Source: Campylorhamphus procurvoides
Lineage: Eukaryota > Chordata > Aves > Passeriformes > Dendrocolaptidae
Length of the DNA stretch: 64,000 nt
Assembly (NCBI GenBank): GCA_013396655.1
Contig: WBMV01009275.1
Span: forward strand, 28,491-92,490
Direction of reading: 5' to 3'
The position numbers were made by a program, and so were the translations under genes. Positions 51,010 to 62,722 of the stretch are shown in pieces; the stretch's first letter is position 1, and every line of letters starts with the position of its first letter. The notes beneath the pieces are model-generated. The model was not told the origin of the DNA. It was given only the letters and a program-made list of their open reading frames with translations, and made no database searches.

Positions 51010-51260
51010 TTCCATGCCACTCTCCAGCTCCTTTTGCCTTTTCCTTCTCCTTCCACTGCCATCAGAGCCTGTCCACCCCACTCACCTGTTCTGTAACTGA
51101 AGCTGTTCAGCTGCTTTGGCATGTGATGGAAAGGGCGTCCTGAACGTCACCTCCTCGTTCAGAACCTACTGCTCATCTATCTTTCTCTGACATTTGCTGT
51201 GAAGATGGAAGGAATTTGAGTAACCATGGAAATCTCATGCACACTCAAATGCTGTTCATC
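51010..51260. repeat. Paralogous intergenic segment D, copy 2
   Basis: Partner of 16080-16310, with tccaccccactcacctgttc and gaacgtcacctcctcgttc. Confidence 0.65.
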
Positions 51261-52559
51261 ATTAAATCTGAAAGTGCTGTGAGTTAACTGTCACTAATCT
51301 CTAGCTGTTTTTGCCCTCACCCTTCACTTTTCTTTGGAAGGCTGTTATTTTTCCTCAGTGGGAAGATACTTAGATGTCATTAGAGCAAAATAAATACATT
51401 CCTAGGTTTAAGTGCATTGCTAAAACTTTGTAACTCAAATCTGTTTCCCCTGTAAGGTCAAATAATAACTATCAAACATTGCAGAAATTAGTCTCCAAAG
51501 GAAGGAACAGGATCAGAAGATCACAAGCCATCTCAGGCCATCCACAGTTACCCTGAGACACAAGGAGGTTCTAAACAGCTGCAGGCACAAAGCTCACTTG
51601 TGTGCTGTCTCTGCAATGGCCAAACCAGAAACTAGCCTAGCACACCTAACCAGGCTAGGTAGTCTTTTATTTGTTAGGCTTATCACTGACTTTTCTCTAG
51701 ACATGATCCCCAACTATTTTCCTGTCCATCCCTATTAGCACTGCTCATCTGGACTCATAGATCAAGTCTCTGAAGGACACATCTTACATAGATAAATCAA
51801 GATTGCCCAGACTAAATATGTTATGCCAGTAACACAGAAAGCACTCATTGTATTTAATTTAATTCAACAAAACCCACCTTTCAATAGAATAAAAAGAACT
51901 TTTTGTGTGAAAATCATCCTTGCCATCTCATGGATCAGCCCAGCCACATCTTAGCAAAAGTGTCAGAATGAGAAGCTTTGCACCAGAGAATTAGTGTTCT
52001 GACATTTTTCCTTGTCTCATGCCAGGATTCCTGAGAGGTCTTATTTTACCCAGGGATCTTCAGTATGAGGCTTCACATTCCTTATCAGTCCACAGGCACA
52101 AAGATAACTCTTGGCATGTTTTATAAATATTAGCAGCATAGCTGAGAATAGCACTTGCAAGCTGCAAATCCTATTGGGAATTGTCTTCAAGATGAGTGTA
52201 AAACTAAGATTAAGCAGTAAAATATGCTGAACATCTTTCATTAAAGATGAACAAGAAACTTGAATGCTTATCTTTTCATTTTGTGAGCAGTTCATCATAT
52301 GAGACAACTCCTTTTAGTACATGTTGATTATTCCATGCCTACAGTAAAGCCTTCCCTTATTCCTGCACTCTCATTCAGAAGATAAACTAGTCTAGTAACC
52401 CTGTCCATTTTCCAAATCTGTGTGATAATAACCTATTTTGGCAACAATAAAAAAATGTATATGAGTTCCAGATGTAGCATTTGGATTAGCTTTGTTTTCT
52501 TGGTTCAGTCTACTGAAACTGAGCTATTTCTATAACCAGAAGGGAGAAAATGAACTAAA
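51261..52559. other. Intergenic DNA, nothing recognised
   Basis: A/T-rich; no gene or repeat named. Confidence 0.5.
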
Positions 52560-52990
52560 AGGAGCATGTCCAGAGAAGGCATTGGAGCTGGGGAAGCGGC
52601 TGAGGGAGCTGGGGAGGCTCAGCCTGGAGGAAAGGAGGCTCAGGGGGACCTTCTCACTCTCTGCAACTCCCTGACAGGAGAGGGGAGCCAGGGTGGGTCG
52701 GGCTCTGCTCCCAGGGAACAGGGACAGGAAAAAAGGAAATGACCTCAAGTTGCACTGAGGGAGGTTTAGGTTGAACATCAGGAAGAATTTAATCACAGAA
52801 AGGGTTGTCAGGCATTGGAAGGGGCTGCCCAGGGAGGTGATGAAGTCCCCCTCCCTGGAGGTGTTCAAAAAATGAGTAATGTGGCATTTCATGATACAGT
52901 TCAGTGGGAAGGGTAAAATTAAGCTGAAGATTGGACTTGATGATCTTGGAGGTTTTTTCCAGCCTCAATGATTCTGTGATTCCATGATAA
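52560..52990 (+). repeat. CR1 LINE 3' fragment
   Basis: Sense CR1: aggctcagcctggaggaaag, ctgcccagggaggtgatgaa, ending caatgattctgtgattccat. Well preserved. Confidence 0.93.
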
Positions 52991-55900
52991 ATTATTCAAA
53001 TTTTGACAGTTTTTGCTTTACTCTGTATAGAGAGGCTTTAGATCTGAAAGTGCTTGAGACTCAAAGGAATTGTGTAGAAAGTTTGGAGAAAATATATTTT
53101 GTGTTGTGAAGTGTGGATTTCTCAAGGAAACATCTCACACATCTAATCTCAGTCTATTCACACATCACTGGAAAATGGCTTGATTTCCTGAAGAAGTGAC
53201 CAGTATTCTCTCAAGAGCCAGTGCCCAAACCATGTGTTTTAAGCCACTTCACAGAAGAGAATGAAACATTAGTTGATCTGTGGAGAGCTCCTGGACTATT
53301 CACCTTCCCCTATAGACAAAATAAGAGGGTTGTGTAAAATTTAATTCCATGATCTCTGGTCGTAATGGAAGCTGATCATCCCTCTGCATAGAACAGAACA
53401 GTACTGGCTATTTATTCAAAGCATTCCCTGGTTAATATCTTACACTTGGTCCTAGGCCTCATTTCCTTCAATAGAAATCAAATAACTTCTCAAGCAGGAA
53501 GTTCCTGCCTAGCAGAGCTGTAGTGTGAGATGGCCATTTAAAAATGATCACAGGATATGATGAAGGAAGAAAAATAGATGATGTTTCAGTAAAATATATT
53601 TGAAACCTCTCACAGATATAAAGTCTGATGGTAATGTCAACTTTTGTGTTTGATCTCTGGTGGCTACAGGCTGCATGCAATAGTAATAATTTGCCAAAAA
53701 CTTGGAACTGATGAAATATCAGAATTCTCATTGAAAAGCTGATATATTGCTATCTTCAGCTTAACAATAGGTTTTGATTAGTTCTGTTCAACCCTGCAAT
53801 CACTGGAGTGGAATTTTGTTAAAAGGTTGTAACTGGGCAGGAGATGTGAAAGCCCTGTCCTGCTTCTCTATGTTTCAGGGGAAGGGGGTGACTAAATCCC
53901 ACTGGGTAGCAGTTAAACAGGACGGGAAGATGAGAGGAAGCTTCCATAGTGGAGAACAGAGGTGCCAGGAAGAGATCTGAACGTGGGGTCTTTCAGCAGA
54001 CTGCTCAGAGTAGCAGGGAGCAGACATACAGCCAAGTCTCAAAAGTGGCAGCTAGGGTGTCCAACAGACTGGAAGGGTTTGCAGAATTTGATGAACCCAA
54101 AGAAATAAAAATTTACAGCTGAAACCAATACTGGGGAAAAGAACCTGGTTCAGAAGAGCAAAAAAGGCAGAATTTTTTATTGTATGTTCTTAACTCTGTT
54201 TTGTTTTTGATTTTGATTTTTGGGGTTTTTTTGTTTTTGTTTTTGGTTGGTTGGTTGGTTGGTTTGGGTTTTTTTGTGGCAGACATAGACCTCTCATCTG
54301 TACCTCTTAGCCTAACTGGGTTCTTCCAGCTCCTCAGGTTCTTTCTGCCCTGTGGTTGGCAGAGGCTCTATCAGAGCTGATCTGACACGTCAGAAAAATT
54401 GAAAAGTTATTGTTTAATTTTTCTATTCTAATACAAGAGGTAAGATACAAAATCAGTGGAATAAATTTATGTTGCCAGGTCTAGAGAAGAATTGCAGTTA
54501 GCCTGTGAAGAGAAGGAACATCCAAATACGAAAAGCATCTGTAAAGATAATTTTTTACAATTTTTTGATGGTAAACCTTCCAGTGTTGCTTTCAATAAGT
54601 CTATATTAAAACAGGTATATATTTCAAACAGTCTTAGCAAAGGAATTTAACAGTATTAGACACAAAACTTACAGTTACTGTGCATTTCTGCTATGGAAAT
54701 GCAGCTGTTCCCTGCAATGGGTACATCTTAATAGTATTGAGCACAAGATGTCGTTGTCCAGTGGCATCCCAGGCAGTCCAGACACAGCTCCTGCTCCAAC
54801 ATGACTCTCCAGAGGAGAAGTGGGGAGGGAATGAACTGTGAGCTGTCAATCAATGGTACCCTGTGCTGTTTGGAAGTCAGGGCTCCTCTGGCGTTGCACC
54901 TCTCAGAGCTGTTCAAGTCCATCATGAGAAAATGAAGTAATGAAGAATTTCTGTCATGTGTCAGCAGAAACCAGGCCTAAATCAAACTGAATTACTCCTT
55001 GGGAGGAAAGAGCTAGGCAGGCAAAATACCTGTTTTCCTTTTTTATCCTCTGCCTTAGCTTTTCCATTCCTTCCTCTTCCTGGATCGGACACTTTCTTAC
55101 CCGGCCAGGCAGGTTTGTTGATCCTAAGGACAGGTGTCACCAGCAAAGAAACCTTCAAGGAAGGTTTCCCTTTATAGAGATGTCCCAATATCACACTTGA
55201 ATCTAGCTTGGAGTCCTAGAGCTGAGCCTGAGTGGCCCAGAGGAGGAGGTACTTGCACCTCCAGCAGGCTTTTCTGAAAGTTGTGTTACTCTGTTAGTCA
55301 TACGAGATGACACCAATTCATGTGATATTTCTAAATGACTTGTGTTTGCTGTTTCCAACCCCACAAAGTGAACAGCAGCCTTTCACACTTTTGTTTCGAA
55401 CAGTATTCTCCTTGTATACATACAGGACAATGAATATTTTTATATTCAGGCAGGAAATCACTGTTGCTCTGCAGAAAGCCCTTGAGCTCCAGCCTCTCAG
55501 CGAGAGTCACAAAGAAACATTGAAATAAGAAAATGTTATGCAGAAAGTCAGTACAAAATGACATTACATAGACATACAGAGTCTATGTAATGAGTTTTAG
55601 CAAGGATTTTTCATTTTCCTGAACTACTTTTTTACTTCATTGCAATGAAGTCCAGTGCCAAGACATGTCTCACCAGATGGGACTGCACAGCCTGCACTGC
55701 ACTCCCACATCACTAGTACAGAACCTGCTGCTCTCCCAAGTGTGGGACTCCATCAGTCTTGCAAATCCACATGGCGGGGGGCAGGGTTTCATCACAATTC
55801 TCAACTTTCATCTCCAAAGTATGTAACTCCCATTGGGATTTTTGCTCTTTGAAACTGAAAAGAAGTGTTGAAGAGAAAAGTGTTAGTCAGCAATTAAAGA

Positions 55901-56289
55901 ACACTCCATTTTAAAATTAATCAGTTTGTCTCCTGGATTTCTATAGGTGTGACAGTTGAGATTAGTTCAAGCGTTTTCCATTCCTGCAAAATTTTGCTGC
56001 ATCAGTTTCTCATATATGATGCACCCACAGTACTGCATCTTCTCTCTCCACTTTCTGACCCTCCTAACTCATTTATTTTTCCTCTCTTTACACCCCCTAT
56101 CCTGCATTATCCCTTCTCAGTTTCCCCACTCGTAAATGTTTCTCATCCTTCTTGCCCTCACCCACCTGACCACAATGTGTCCTCGAAGGGACATGAGACC
56201 TTTCCCTGCCCAGACACGGGGTGGGACAGGCACGCACACACTGGTCCTCTGCTCTCCCACCTGGCCCATGGACTGTCAGAAGACCAGAA
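52991..56289. other. Intergenic DNA, mostly unrecognised
   Basis: No gene recognised. Contains a T-rich and GGTT simple repeat (separate entry). Open frames up to 141 codons near 55949-56374 have no family resemblance. Confidence 0.45.
54195..54277. repeat. T-rich tract with (TTGG)n microsatellite
   Basis: gttttgtttttgattttg-type low-complexity sequence followed by five tandem TTGG units at about 54243-54262. Confidence 0.85.
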
Positions 56290-56539
56290 CATCCATGCAG
56301 ATCCTGCATACTCCTGGTGCCTCCCTTGGCCCTGGGTGCCTCTCAGTTGCTGGTCAGACCATCACGAATCCTGATCACCGAGGAGTAGCTGAGGTGACCT
56401 GTCCCCAGGCACAGGGGACACTGCAATTGGTGTAGGCACCTGAGCCTGCTCTCCAGGCCATCACCCCACAGCAGGAGGTTTCCTACTGCAGCAGAACTGA
56501 GCAGCTCAGAGCTCTCTCCAGCCTCCCAGGGCTCACTAG
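56290..56539. repeat. Paralogous intergenic segment B, copy 2
   Basis: Partner of 17756-17997; the stretch 56361-56539 has one visible substitution (cagttgg to caattgg). Retains the CACCTG E-box and the 13-base palindrome. Confidence 0.88.
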
Positions 56540-56915
56540 AAGGGATGGCTTGCTTAATCCTGTGAGCTTCATGCTGTTAAAAAAATAAGTAATTCACTTA
56601 CAGTCATATTTTTAAACTTCATCTAGTGGCAGTAGTAATGTACTTATTTACACCCAATTTCAGTCTACAATGCATCTTGTTATCCCTCTGAATCTCTTTC
56701 TACCTGCATCTTATGCCATACCATTCTGCACTGGGGGAGAAGTCATATCTTAAGAGCTGCAAGCTGCCTGATATGTTTCTCAAGACGTTCTATTTTTAGC
56801 ATGCTTGACTCTCTTCTTCATGGGAAATGTCAGCAGTGCACCACCTTGCCCACACCAGTTTCCTCTATGACCTGCTTGGCAAAATTAAGCCTGTGTCTTG
56901 CCCCTTCCTGCTTTC

Positions 56916-57011
56916 GGATGTCCTCATCACCTACCACCAACCCTTATGACTCCACTATGTGAGTCAAGGGGTGGTCACTGTTTCCAGCATCAATGACCAC
57001 GGCTACAGATG
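56916..57011 (+). pseudogene. Relic of MYH exon 9
   Basis: Matches gene B 30396-30499 (tcctcatcac, accaaccc-tatgact, gtgagtcaagg, cagcat-aatgac, acagatg) with frame-breaking changes. Confidence 0.85.
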
Positions 57012-57089
57012 CAAGTGCTATGAAAAAATTGTTTTAAATGGCATTACTAAGGTTTTTAGGCAGTGCTTTTACTTCATACCTTTGACAAC

Positions 57090-57229
57090 AGTGTTTCATG
57101 GCACCCTGGGTTTCACTGCTGATGAGGGAACATCCATCTACCAGCTGACAGGGGCTGTCATGAACTACAGGAACTTGAAGTTTGAGTAGAAAGAATGGCA
57201 GTACCAGGCAGAGGTGCATGGCACAGAAG
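57090..57229 (+). pseudogene. Relic of MYH exon 10
   Basis: ccctgggtttcactgctgat and gctgacaggggctgtcatga are nearly unchanged from gene B; TAG occurs at 57187-57189. Confidence 0.93.
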
Positions 57230-57883
57230 ATCCTTAGCAACTAACCTTTTAATAAAGAAATCAGTTTTGTGAAATACTTTTTTTTAGACAGGACTGAAGT
57301 TATTGCTTAGTCATGTGAAAACTAAATAATGTTTTTTTAGTGCACCTGAGACTGTGAACTTGATTCTGACATGTCTTACTAAATGGTGTTCCTTCAGTTT
57401 GTGTTTTGATGGGATATCTTCATGAATTTTACCATTTGCCATGCAGAGGGTTTTGACAAGGTTTTTAGAAGACAAAATATCCCTAGTTTCATACCCAGGC
57501 TTTAGGCTTGGCTTTGTCACGTATATACTTCTCCTAATGGCAGTGCTACTGAAATACAAGAGTTTTCTTAGATCATGACTAAGAAGTCTAGTTGTAATCT
57601 TAATGAATTTTTAAAGTGAAAGTTATTAGAATAACTTCTTTGGTTTATAAATTCAGTTAAAATATCTAAGGAAAGTTTTTTTTACTGAAAACTGTATTTA
57701 GAAAAATACCAATATTGGCTCTCATAGCTTTCCTGTATTCATTGTTGATTGACACGAAATATAAAGATTTTCAGTCAAGAGTTTTGAACATTAATGGCAT
57801 TTCTGACACATACACACACACAATGAACAAAATCCAGTCCATGTCCAGAGATCAATTGTTATTTTGTCTCTCTTGTCTTTCAG

Positions 57884-57990
57884 TTGCTGACAAGGCTGAC
57901 AGTTCTGTACTCAGCAGACCTGCTCTGACCCTGTGTTATCCTAAAGTCAGAGTTGGAAATGAATTTGTGAGCAAAGAGCAGACTATGGAG
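57884..57990 (+). pseudogene. Relic of MYH exon 11
   Basis: cagttgctgacaaggctg is kept across the acceptor, but the exon is 12 bases shorter than in gene B and is followed by gaagca in place of a donor. Confidence 0.9.
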
Positions 57991-58109
57991 GAAGCAAAAT
58001 ACAGGAACACTTAATAAAATGCTAGGAATTCATCATTAGAATTTCTCTTCAGAAAGTGTAAATTTGTTAATATTTCTTTGTGCAGTTACTTTGTGCATTT
58101 TCCTTTAGC

Positions 58110-58252
58110 TTCAGGTGCACCCTTGGCAAAGGCTCTGTTTGAGAAGATGCTCCTGTGGATGGTTGTTCGGATCAACCAACATCTGGATGCAAAGCAGCCC
58201 AGGCAGTACTTCACTGGTGGTCATGGACATTGCTGGCTTTGTGATCTTTGAT
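58110..58252 (+). pseudogene. Relic of MYH exon 12
   Basis: aagcagcccaggcagtactt and ggacattgctggctt match; the GTCCTG of gene B has become ggtcatg with one extra base. Confidence 0.92.
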
Positions 58253-58289
58253 GTAAGGAACAGTGTTTTTATAACAGCTTCATGGAAGA

Positions 58290-58700
58290 AACAAGAGTTG
58301 TTAAGAAGATTGTACAACTTCTTTCATGAAGAGTCAATTATGCCTGACTAATCTAGTGGCCTTCGACCATGGAGAGACTGCTTTAGTGGACAAGGGAGAG
58401 CAACTGATGTCATCAACCTGCACTTCTGTGAGGCCTTTAATACGGTCCCTCACAATATCTTTGCAAGTAAATTGGAGAGTTGAGGTTCTGATGGATGGAC
58501 TGTTAGATGGATAAGGAATTTGCTGAGTGCCTGCCTCCAAAGAATTATAGTCAAAGACTCGGTGTCCAAGTGGAAACCAGTAGTGCCCCTCAGAGGCTCA
58601 TACTGAAATCAATATATTTGGTATCTTCATTAATGACATATTGAACTCCATTTAACAAGGGGAGAGAATGGAGTTGTAATCACTTGAGAAGAACAAAGGG
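58290..58700 (+). repeat. CR1 LINE ORF2 fragment
   Basis: Sense CR1 RT-region remnant (ttatgcctgactaatctagt, cctttaatacggtccctcac, tatcttcattaatgacata), directly after the pseudogene. Confidence 0.75.
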
Positions 58701-58929
58701 CTGCTGATTCTTTAGCAAGGAAGAGGGAAATACCAGTGTATTAACTTAAGGGTATTATGTCAAACTCCTCTAACAGGGGATGTGGCCTAGCTGAAGTCCC
58801 TCTCTATCAGTGCAACTGTGTGGGAAACAAACAGAAACTGCTGGTGGCCAACTGCCCTAGTGGACTCTATGGCCTGTTTGCTACCACAGAAACTTGCGGG
58901 GATGGATTGTGCAGTTGGAATGCCGTGCC

Positions 58930-59670
58930 TAACAGCTATAAACTGCTCAGAAGGGGTAGACAAGGAAGGAGAGATCAGGCAGTTGCCCTGATGAGATGCA
59001 TCCCCAGGTCCTGAGGGAACTGGCAGATGAAATGGCTAAGCCACTATCCATCATGCTTGAGAAGGCATGGCAGTACAGTGAAGTTCCCCCTGTCTGAAAA
59101 AGGGGAAACTTAACCCCCATTTCTAAAAAGGGGCAAAAGGAAGACCCAAGGAGCCACAGACAGATCAGTTTCACTTCTGTGCATGGCAAGATTATGGAGC
59201 AGATCCTCATGGAAAAAATGTTGTGGTACATTGGCTAGATGATCACACTGAAAGAACTGCAGCTTGAATTTCAGGCAGAGGCCAGTGACAAATGGTGACC
59301 CTCAGGTGTGTGTTTTCAGACCAGCATGATATAACACCTTAACCAGGGACCTGGACAGTGGGATTGAGTGCACCATCAGCAGGTCTGCTGATGACACCAA
59401 TCCATGTGTTGAGATCAACACACTGGAGGGAAAGTAGAATCTGGTTGACTATAAGAGCAACATTATTAAGACGAGGACAGTGAGACACTGGAACATATTG
59501 GCCCCAGAATATGAGAATGTGCCGTCATTGGAAGTGTGCAAGCTCAGGTTGAATGGGGCTTTGAGCAACCTCACCTAGTCAGAGATATCTCTGCCCACAA
59601 CAACAGTCTTGCACCAAGCGATTTAGGACCTTTTAAGGTCCCTTGAACCCAAACCATTCTGTGATTCTGT
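58930..59670 (+). mobile_element. CR1 LINE fragment with 3' end
   Basis: Sense CR1: ccccaggtcctgagggaact, agccacagacagatcag, acctggacagtgggattgag, ending cccaaaccattctgtgattc. Internally shortened. Its order relative to 58290-58700 shows that it is a second insertion. Confidence 0.88.
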
Positions 59671-60079
59671 CCCCTAACTTGTGTATGTCCGTGGGAGTCA
59701 GACACTGCCCAGAGAGACAGGACTTCTGGTGTGCCCCTGCACTCACTGTTTTCCAGAGGTTGTTTCTGGGCTCCTCTTGGGCAGGGCAAAGGTGTTTCCA
59801 TCAGCCTCCCCCTGCCCTGCACAGGATGCCCTGGGGTGAGCTCTGCTTTTGAACTTCAAAAAAGTGTGTGCTCTTCCTTGGAACAAGCTGTTCATGCCCA
59901 GGCCAGTGCTTGGTGCTGCATCTCCTTGGATCACAGGCACCACTTTTTCTGACCCTGCCCCTGTGCTCCTCACTGAACTTTATCCACTGAGCCCTTTTAA
60001 CAATCAAAATGCCAATGACCAGGAGAAGAGCATGTTTAGAACTGACACTGTTTAAAGCAGCTCAAGTGACAGTACAAGA
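59671..60079. other. Intergenic DNA, nothing recognised
   Basis: About 400 bases between CR1 and the gene C upstream flank; overlapping short frames only. Confidence 0.5.
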
Positions 60080-60314
60080 TATTTGTGATGGGATGAAAGT
60101 GCTGGACTGAGGATGTAGAGTTGCACCACAGTTATGCAATAAAAATCTGCCTTGAGTCCAGAAGGAAATCACTGGAAATGCAGCAGTATAATCTATTAGT
60201 CCTACATCCAAGTTCTCCAAGTGCTTTGACTAACTGAGATTCTGTCCTTATGTTTCTAGACAAATTATTTATAGTCAATACATTCACAGCATTGGTAAGA
60301 TACAAAACACTTCT
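60080..60314 (+). promoter_or_regulatory. Gene C upstream region with MEF2-type site
   Basis: Paralogous to gene B's upstream flank. TTATTTATAG at 60265-60274 fits the MEF2 consensus YTAWWWWTAR exactly; MEF2 factors drive muscle genes. Gene B has TTGTTTATAG at the aligned spot. Confidence 0.6.
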
Positions 60315-60480
60315 AATTATATCTTGTCAAATCAAATGACAATTATGCCGTTAGTTCAGTTTGCCAGACAATGCTTTGCCAAAGAATGTTTGCCAAAAAA
60401 TGTTTTGACCCAAGAAAGAGGAAGAATCCAGAGCATCTGCCAAGCAGACTCTATAAAAGTGTCTTTGCAGTGCTCTGCCC
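60315..60480 (+). promoter_or_regulatory. Gene C proximal promoter
   Basis: TATAAAA at 60452-60458. The block tctaattatatct, gacaattatgccgttagttc, ttgccagacaatgctttgcc and gttttgacc matches gene B with few changes. Confidence 0.85.
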
Positions 60481-60502
60481 TGTCTCCTAGAACAGTTTCA
60501 AG
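60480..60502 (+). other. Gene C non-coding exon 1
   Basis: Expected start about 25-30 bases after the TATA box, ending at tttcaag/gtaagt. The start is approximate. Confidence 0.65.
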
Positions 60503-60995
60503 GTAAGTGCACTGGAACTAGAGATTTGCTGGAATTAGGTATCCCCCATTATTGCACATTATGCAACATATTTTTCCCTTTGAAACTGGCCTTGAACTAA
60601 ATTTTTCCATCTGTTTTCAAGGCAGTCACATATTTTCTAACTATACCTTTTTCTTTTATTACTTATATTAGAATTACAAGTTTCCTGTAACATAATTAAT
60701 ACAACGTGACAATCCATAAAGCCAAAGTACAATCTGTACAGTGTCATAAGGCACAAATAACAGAAATTTTTAAAAGGTTATTCTGTGAATGGATGAAACA
60801 ATATTATCCTCTTCTGGGTTTAAAGTATTAAACCCAAGGAAGGCAAATTTTACCAGTTTTAGCAATTCTAGTTGCTAAATTTGAAAGCATTGGAAAAAAT
60901 GTCCTTGCACGCAAGATGCATTAGTGATCTATTGTTGCTACATTTCTTTTCTCCTAAAGGGTTCTTTGCTGACGTGCCTTCAATAAAGTGCAACC

Positions 60996-61700
<705 letters not shown>

Positions 61701-61829
61701 TAAAATTGCTTGGCTATGAACACTTGCAGAGGAAAAAAAGAAGTCTTTCAGTTCAATTTAATGGTGTTGAGAGGGTGATGCTCTCTCATCATTGGAAATG
61801 GTGAATATTTTCCCTTGGTTGAGGAGGAT

Positions 61830-62722
61830 TGGGTTAGAATCCATTTAGTCAAACCTGACATCCACAAATCCATGGGTCCTGGTGGGATACACCTTTGTGT
61901 GCTGAGGGAACTGGAGGTCACCATATTCCAGCCCCTCTCATTGGTCTTTGAATGGTCATGGCAGTCAGGAGAGGTGCGTGAGGGCTGGAAAAAAAACAAA
62001 TGTCACAAGAGTCTCCAAAAGGTGGATCAAAGGAACGACAGGGCTGTCAGCCTCACCACAATCCCTGGGAAGGTGTTGGAACTGCTCATCTGGAGACCAT
62101 TTCTAAGAATGAGGAATACAAGAAGATAGTCAGGAGTAGTCAGCATGGATTCACCACATGAAAATCATGCTTCACTGATCTGATTGACTTCTACACTGGA
62201 ACAACTGCATGGAGAGATGAGGAGAGAGCAGCGGATGTTCTCTGGATTTCAGCAAGGGATTTGACACTGTTTCCCAGGTTATCCTCATAGTCAAGCTCAG
62301 GAAGTGCAAGCTGGACAAGTGGATGGTGGATCGAGACTGTCAGAATGGCAGGTCACAGAGGGCTTTGATAGTGGCTCAGTCTAGTTGGAGGTCTGTCATT
62401 TGCAGTGCTCCCCAAGGGTCAAAACTAGACCCAGATTTAATTAACTAATTCATCAATGACTAGGATGAGGCTGTAGGTGCCTTCCCAAGAAGTTTGCTGA
62501 TGACACAAAGCTGGGAGGAGTGGCCTATCCTCCCGAGGGCTGTGAGTGTTACAGAGCTGGGCAGAGAGGACCTGTCTGAAATTCAACAGAGTCCTGCACC
62601 AGGGGGAGGAATAGCCCTGTGTGCCAGCACAGACTGGGGGCTCCTCTGAGGGGAAACCTGCTCTGTGGGGGACCTGGGGGTCCTGCTGGGAAACAAGATG
62701 TCCATGAGCCAGCAGTGTGCCT
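61830..62722 (+). mobile_element. CR1 LINE fragment in gene C intron 3
   Basis: Sense CR1 with ORF2 remnants: atgggtcctggtgggataca, cctcaccacaatccctggga, ctctggatttcagcaaggga, gtttgctgatgacacaaagc, then gggggacctgggggtcctgc. Reading frames are broken. Confidence 0.9.

Larger units (their letters stand above)
56916..58252 (+). pseudogene. Decayed MYH gene relic, four exons
   Basis: Four exon-like blocks in the correct order and strand match coding exons 9-12 of gene B, separated by intron-like DNA, so this is an unprocessed duplicate. 56916-57011 (exon 9) has an insertion in ATCACC..ACCACC and a deletion. 57090-57229 (exon 10) keeps GFTADEGTSIYQLTGAVMNY but has an in-frame TAG after NLKFE. 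57884-57990 (exon 11) keeps its acceptor and YPKVRVGNEFVSKEQT but lost the GT donor. 58110-58252 (exon 12) keeps [20 protein letters not shown] and its gtaagg donor but has a one-base insertion before the switch II block. No exons before 9 or after 12 were found. CR1 insertions follow. Confidence 0.92.
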
